Assembly: GCA_030601885.1 (NCBI GenBank)
Contig: JAUWAU010000007.1
Span: forward strand, 1-64,000
Length of the DNA: 64,000 nt
Origin: Armatimonadota bacterium
Lineage (GTDB): Bacteria; Armatimonadota; Zipacnadia; JAUWAU01
Direction: 5' to 3'
This document shows positions 60,627 through 64,000 of this stretch, piece after piece. The notes beneath the pieces are model-generated. The model was not told the DNA's origin, did not search any database, and saw only the letters and a program-made list of their open reading frames with translations. The translations under genes were made by a program, and so were the position numbers. The first letter of the stretch is position 1; each line of letters starts with the position of its first letter.

Positions 60627-61622
60627 ATGAGGCGGCCCAGCAGGATGTTATCACTGGTCGTCGGATGCTGGCTATTGCTCGTTATGGCGGGATGCAGCGG
60701 TGGTGGGTCACACCGCCCGGCGGGCACACATAAGGCGGTGTTCACGTTCCAACTGAACCCCGGGCGCGGCATCGATCAGGTGATATTGCCTGCAGGTCAG
60801 ACAGAGCCGGTGAATGGGGCCAGGCTCTGGATCAAACAGCCCGGCGATCCCCCATTCCCCGAGCCGAGGCTGGAGCAAGGCGTGATAGGGATAGGCAATA
60901 CTGTGCTGGCCCACGTTTCCGTGGTGAACCAAACGGGCGCCATCATGCGCAATGCGAGGGCGCGCGTGACCTCCAGCAGCAATCCGGACTGGGTGCAGAA
61001 CGATAGGGTCTGGGACTACGGCGCCGTGGGCGCGGACGACGAAAGTGCCATGATCCGATGGCTGTTCTGGTGGTCGGGCCTGCGGGCCCCGGAGCCTGCC
61101 ACGTTTGAAGTCGCTGTGACGTGGGACCCCAGCGGACCGATGTCCGGGGCGACCGCCGACTTCAGCCTACGGATCGATGTCGTCATGGGGACAGCCAGAG
61201 ACTACATCATCTGTAGGAGCCAATCTGAGGCTATTGATTTATACGATACAGGTAAGGACGTCCCACACGCCCCAGCGCCGCCTTGGGCCCAGTGGATACA
61301 AGTCTGCCTTCCGCGTGCCGAGTGGGCCCATAAGTTCGGCGGGCTGGTGGAGTTGCTGGACTTCCAGATCGACTCGCGCGCGACGCTGCTCGGTGGCGGC
61401 CAAGCCAAGACGTGGGACTTCGTCGTGCAGGTGGCTGGCAGCGCCCAGAGCGTCACAATGACGTGGGACACAACCGTGCTGCCCGACCGGCTCTCGGCCG
61501 AGATGATAGATGTCGAGGGCGTCGGCGGCACCCCAATGGGCACCATTGCTTCGCCGTTTACCTTCATGCACCCCGGCAACCTCGCACTCGTTCGCTTCCA
61601 GTTGGCCGTCTCTGCTACCTGA
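60627..61622 (+). CDS. Lipoprotein of unknown function
   Basis: 331 aa from ATG 60627 (GAGGTG 7 nt upstream). Signal peptide LSLVVGCWLLLVMAGC with a lipobox LVMAGC (Cys about residue 22) followed by SGGGSHR, so the mature protein is lipidated and exported. The mature part looks beta-rich (HKAVFTFQLNPGRGIDQVILP, NTVLAHVSVVNQTGAIMRNARARV, AGSAQSVTMTWDTTVLPDRL), resembling immunoglobulin-like modules that often bind partners at the cell surface; no family recognised. It is preceded by the repeat-rich gap and followed, after a 308-bp gap, by the LamG/DUF1961 gene. Confidence 0.65.
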   Translation: MRRPSRMLSLVVGCWLLLVMAGCSGGGSHRPAGTHKAVFTFQLNPGRGIDQVILPAGQTEPVNGARLWIKQPGDPPFPEPRLEQGVIGIGNTVLAHVSVVNQTGAIMRNARARVTSSSNPDWVQNDRVWDYGAVGADDESAMIRWLFWWSGLRAPEPATFEVAVTWDPSGPMSGATADFSLRIDVVMGTARDYIICRSQSEAIDLYDTGKDVPHAPAPPWAQWIQVCLPRAEWAHKFGGLVELLDFQIDSRATLLGGGQAKTWDFVVQVAGSAQSVTMTWDTTVLPDRLSAEMIDVEGVGGTPMGTIASPFTFMHPGNLALVRFQLAVSAT

Positions 61623-61930
61623 CGTCCTTGGCCTCAGCGGCTGCCCCCGTCTTCGGAACTGGCAACCCGTGGCCTTTGCCCGACCTCAAGCAGCTTTCTC
61701 CTCCTGCTGTGGGGCCCAAGAGCCCCGACGCCCGTGCGACGGCATCGAGCCAAGAAACCTGCCTCTGCGGGGAAGGCCGCAGGCCGCATGAGGCGGAAAG
61801 CAGAGGGGCATGGCAACGACCGGCGGCCCGTGTGCACACAGCCGCGGTGGGCAAGAATCACCGGCCACGCTGGGCGCACCGCGAGTTTCGCCGGCGTGCC
61901 CAACTGATTTGCCTGGGGAGGTCCGTAGAC
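61623..61930. other. Intergenic, no gene seen
   Basis: The 308-bp gap between the lipoprotein and LamG/DUF1961 genes has no convincing frame. It ends with the ribosome binding site GGGGAGG (61916-61922). Confidence 0.35.
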
Positions 61931-63301
61931 ATGCTAACGCGCACCTGTTTCGTGCTGGTAATGCTCGCGCTGTGCGCGGCTGCGCACTCTCAGCAGCCCA
62001 AGCTGATCATCCGCGCTCCATTCGACGGAAACTGCGCCCTGGAGCCCGGTGGTCAGGGCGAGCTGGTGGCTGCCGAGTTCGTCGAGGGCCGCGAGGGGCA
62101 GGCCATCAAGGCGTCAGAGCCGGACAAGCACGCCTGCGCCGTGCCGCTCGCTGGCGTCAATCCGGAAGAGGGCACGCTGATGTTCTGGTATCGCCCCGAT
62201 ACGCCGACTCCTGCGCAAGGGGAGCCAAATGTGAGGCACGACCCCGTCCGCGTAAGTGACGGCCTGGGTCCGCGGATCAGCCTCAGGCAAGACTGGCGTC
62301 AGGCCCGTCTCGCCAGCGCCAACCCCTGGAACCGCGAGGGTGGAGGTCCGGGCGCGGTGTACAGCCATCTCATCGCCGGCAAGTGGTATCACATCGCGTA
62401 CACCTGGAAGAAGGCCGACAAGGACGTCTGCGTGTGGCTGTTCGGCCTGCCGCAGGCCGACACGCTGGGCAAGTGGGGCGAGGGCGAGGCGACTGACGAG
62501 CCGTGGGCCGACGTGCTCCGGGTCGGCTGCACTGCTGGCGCCGTTGACGACCTGCGCGTCTATGACAGGGCGATGACCGGCGCACAGATTGCAGCCGCAG
62601 GCAACTATGGCGACGGCGAGTGCATGTACGACGAGGGCAAGATATTCTTCGACACGATGCTGAATGCCGATCCACTCAAAGGCCAGCTCCTGGTCGAGGA
62701 GACCTTCGACGAGCCGTGGGAGCGGAACTGGGTGCTCGAAGGCCCCGGGATCTTGACCATTGAGGACGGCCGCCTGCGAATGCGCGAGGGCGACAACCAC
62801 ATCGTGCTGTGGAACAAGCAGACCTTCCCCAAGGACTTCATTGCCGAGTGGGAGTTCACGCCCAACGAGATCGACGGTCTGTGCATCGTGTTCTTCTGCG
62901 CGGCGGGCCGCAATGGCGAGGACCTCTTCGACCCGTCCCTCCAAAAGCGCGACGGCACCTTCAATCTCTATCATTCCGGAGACATCAACTGCTACCACAT
63001 CTCCTACTTCCGCAACACCTGCGGGCGTTCCCCCAACTGCGCCCTGCGCAAGAACTGGGGGTTTTACCGGGCGAGCTGCGGGTACGACTTCATCCCACTG
63101 CAGACCGGGGTCACGAGCAAGCTGACGCTGGTGAAGCGGGGCGCGCACCTTCAGCTTGCCATCAACGGCCACGTCTCGATTGACTGGGTGGATGACGGCG
63201 TGTCGCGCGGGCCGGTATGGGGCGCGGGAAGAATCGGCCTGCGGCAGATGATGCGCACCGACGCCTACTACGACAACTTCCGGGTGTGGGCGGTGAAATA
63301 G
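61931..63301 (+). CDS. Secreted LamG plus DUF1961 domain protein
   Basis: 456 aa from ATG 61931 (GGGGAGG 8 nt upstream). Signal peptide MLTRTCFVLVMLALCAAAHSQ. Residues 25-225 form a LamG/concanavalin-like fold (EEGTLMFWYRPDTPTP, KWYHIAYTWKKADKDVCVWL, GAVDDLRVYDRAMTGAQIAAA). Residues 255-456 match DUF1961 (DFIAEWEFTPNEIDGLCIVFF, NLYHSGDINCYHISYFR, GRIGLRQMMRTDAYYDN), a jelly-roll family associated with secreted glycan-active proteins. Likely carbohydrate binding or hydrolysis outside the cell. The DUF1961 family is recognised by pattern; its reaction is not known to me. Confidence 0.78.
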   Translation: MLTRTCFVLVMLALCAAAHSQQPKLIIRAPFDGNCALEPGGQGELVAAEFVEGREGQAIKASEPDKHACAVPLAGVNPEEGTLMFWYRPDTPTPAQGEPNVRHDPVRVSDGLGPRISLRQDWRQARLASANPWNREGGGPGAVYSHLIAGKWYHIAYTWKKADKDVCVWLFGLPQADTLGKWGEGEATDEPWADVLRVGCTAGAVDDLRVYDRAMTGAQIAAAGNYGDGECMYDEGKIFFDTMLNADPLKGQLLVEETFDEPWERNWVLEGPGILTIEDGRLRMREGDNHIVLWNKQTFPKDFIAEWEFTPNEIDGLCIVFFCAAGRNGEDLFDPSLQKRDGTFNLYHSGDINCYHISYFRNTCGRSPNCALRKNWGFYRASCGYDFIPLQTGVTSKLTLVKRGAHLQLAINGHVSIDWVDDGVSRGPVWGAGRIGLRQMMRTDAYYDNFRVWAVK

Positions 63302-63372
63302 GCCTCAGCCGCGTTGCCGGACGAAGCACTGGCGAAAGCCCGAGGGCAAGACGGCGGCAAGGAGTGTGATCC

Positions 63373-63677
63373 GTGCCACACGGCAAGCCGCGGTGCGGCG
63401 ACAGCTCAGGTGCGCTTGATCGAACCGTGGCCCTGATACTTGGCGCTGTGCTCCTGATACCAGGCAGCACAGCCGTGGGCGCTCCAGCTTTACCATTGCC
63501 CAAGTGGACGTGCCAAAGGCCAGCGCTCAGCGCGTGATCTTCCGTGGCATGCCGAAGCTGCTGGAGCATGTCCTTTTGGTCAGAGATGTTGCGAAGGGAG
63601 ATGAGGTGGCGATCTCTCGTGTAGTGCCGGGCCGGGACACATTTCATATCCCTGTGTGCGCTTATCGGGAGAGCTAA
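63373..63677 (+). pseudogene. Small secreted protein gene with a frameshift
   Basis: GTG 63373 is preceded by AAGGAG (9 nt). The frame gives a leader with a good signal peptide, TVALILGAVLLIPGSTAVGA, up to about 63500. The sense then switches frame to FTIAQVDVPKASAQRVIFRG and VRDVAKGDEVAISRVVPGRD, ending TAA 63675-63677. Both parts look like natural protein, and one indel would join them into about 101 aa. It may be a decayed or wrongly sequenced gene; alternatively the second part could be a chance frame. Family unknown. Confidence 0.35.
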
Positions 63678-64000
63678 GGCAAACCGGCGTATGTGCCGAT
63701 GACGATATCGGCAGGGCATGCGACCCCAGCGACCGAGCCTTACGGAATCAGATGCCGGCCCATCAGTGAAGGAGACCTCACTGCCGCTCCCTCCTGCACA
63801 CAGTGACCCGCCAATACGGAGGAATTGACGTCGGCCGAAGGGAAGCCCACCATCCGGAGTCTAAGCGGGGGTATCAGAGTACTGTCGTTCGCGTGTGCCG
63901 AAGGCGGCGGCGGCCGGGCCTTGCGTGTGAGTCTCGCCCCCATCGAGCTGCTGCTTTCATGCCTCGCCCCGGTCTGACGGACAACCTTGTTCCCCTATGT
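63678..64000. other. Right edge, no gene recognised
   Basis: The last 323 bases contain short frames on both strands without motifs or ribosome binding sites. Nothing further could be supported. Confidence 0.35.

Noticed and set aside
1..64000. tRNA or rRNA genes
   Set aside because: No GGTTCGAATCC-type T-arm with a matching acceptor stem, and no rRNA-conserved block, was found on either strand.

Overview
The window is a GC-rich (roughly 60-65% by eye) stretch of bacterial chromosome with mostly strong AGGAGG-type ribosome binding sites. Its content (sulfatase-family proteins, secreted beta-helix and LamG proteins, LVIVD and HEAT repeat proteins, sugar-acid enzymes, type IV pilus genes, REP repeats with a RAYT transposase) is typical of free-living polysaccharide degraders in poorly cultivated lineages such as Armatimonadota, Hydrogenedentota, Planctomycetota or Lentisphaerota. 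No rRNA, tRNA or universal marker gene was seen, so the phylum cannot be fixed from the sequence alone.

Layout. 1-1949: the 5' part of a giant secreted beta-helix/cadherin-like protein that runs off the left edge. 2.4-7.7 kb: housekeeping genes (nucleotidyltransferase, ComF, CAP-domain protein, sugar isomerase-like protein, PhoU). 8.3-17.9 kb: a type IV pilus assembly cluster in the order pilB, pilC, three prepilin-like proteins, a PilX-like protein, a PilM-PilN fusion, a PilO-PilP fusion and a HEAT protein. 17.9-21.3 kb, opposite strand: a two-gene operon of a large HEAT-repeat protein and an HD-GYP c-di-GMP phosphodiesterase-like protein. PilB carries an intact MshEN c-di-GMP-binding motif, so pilus extension and c-di-GMP turnover are probably linked here. 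21.6-22.9 kb: a LarA-like protein.

23-63 kb is an accessory region for carbohydrate scavenging. It holds five sulfatase-superfamily proteins (three with the formylglycine cysteine, two with threonine in its place), several Sec- or Tat-exported beta-helix, LamG/DUF1961, beta-propeller and glycosidase-like proteins, and cytoplasmic oxidoreductases, an enolase-superfamily enzyme, an amidohydrolase and two URO-D-family proteins. The likely logic is extracellular desulfation and depolymerisation of a sulfated or modified polysaccharide, followed by intracellular processing of the released sugars; this is inference from family membership.

Two genes do not fit the catabolic theme and are the best candidates for an undescribed system. 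One (25218-27575) encodes a zinc-ribbon protein with a C-terminal PD-(D/E)XK nuclease-like motif, overlapping a small membrane protein. The other (41504-43615) encodes a membrane-anchored P-loop NTPase with a young tandem TPR expansion. The region is peppered with REP-type repeats, a RAYT transposase flanked by inverted REP copies, a 35-bp inverted-repeat element and several decayed genes, so it looks recently rearranged.
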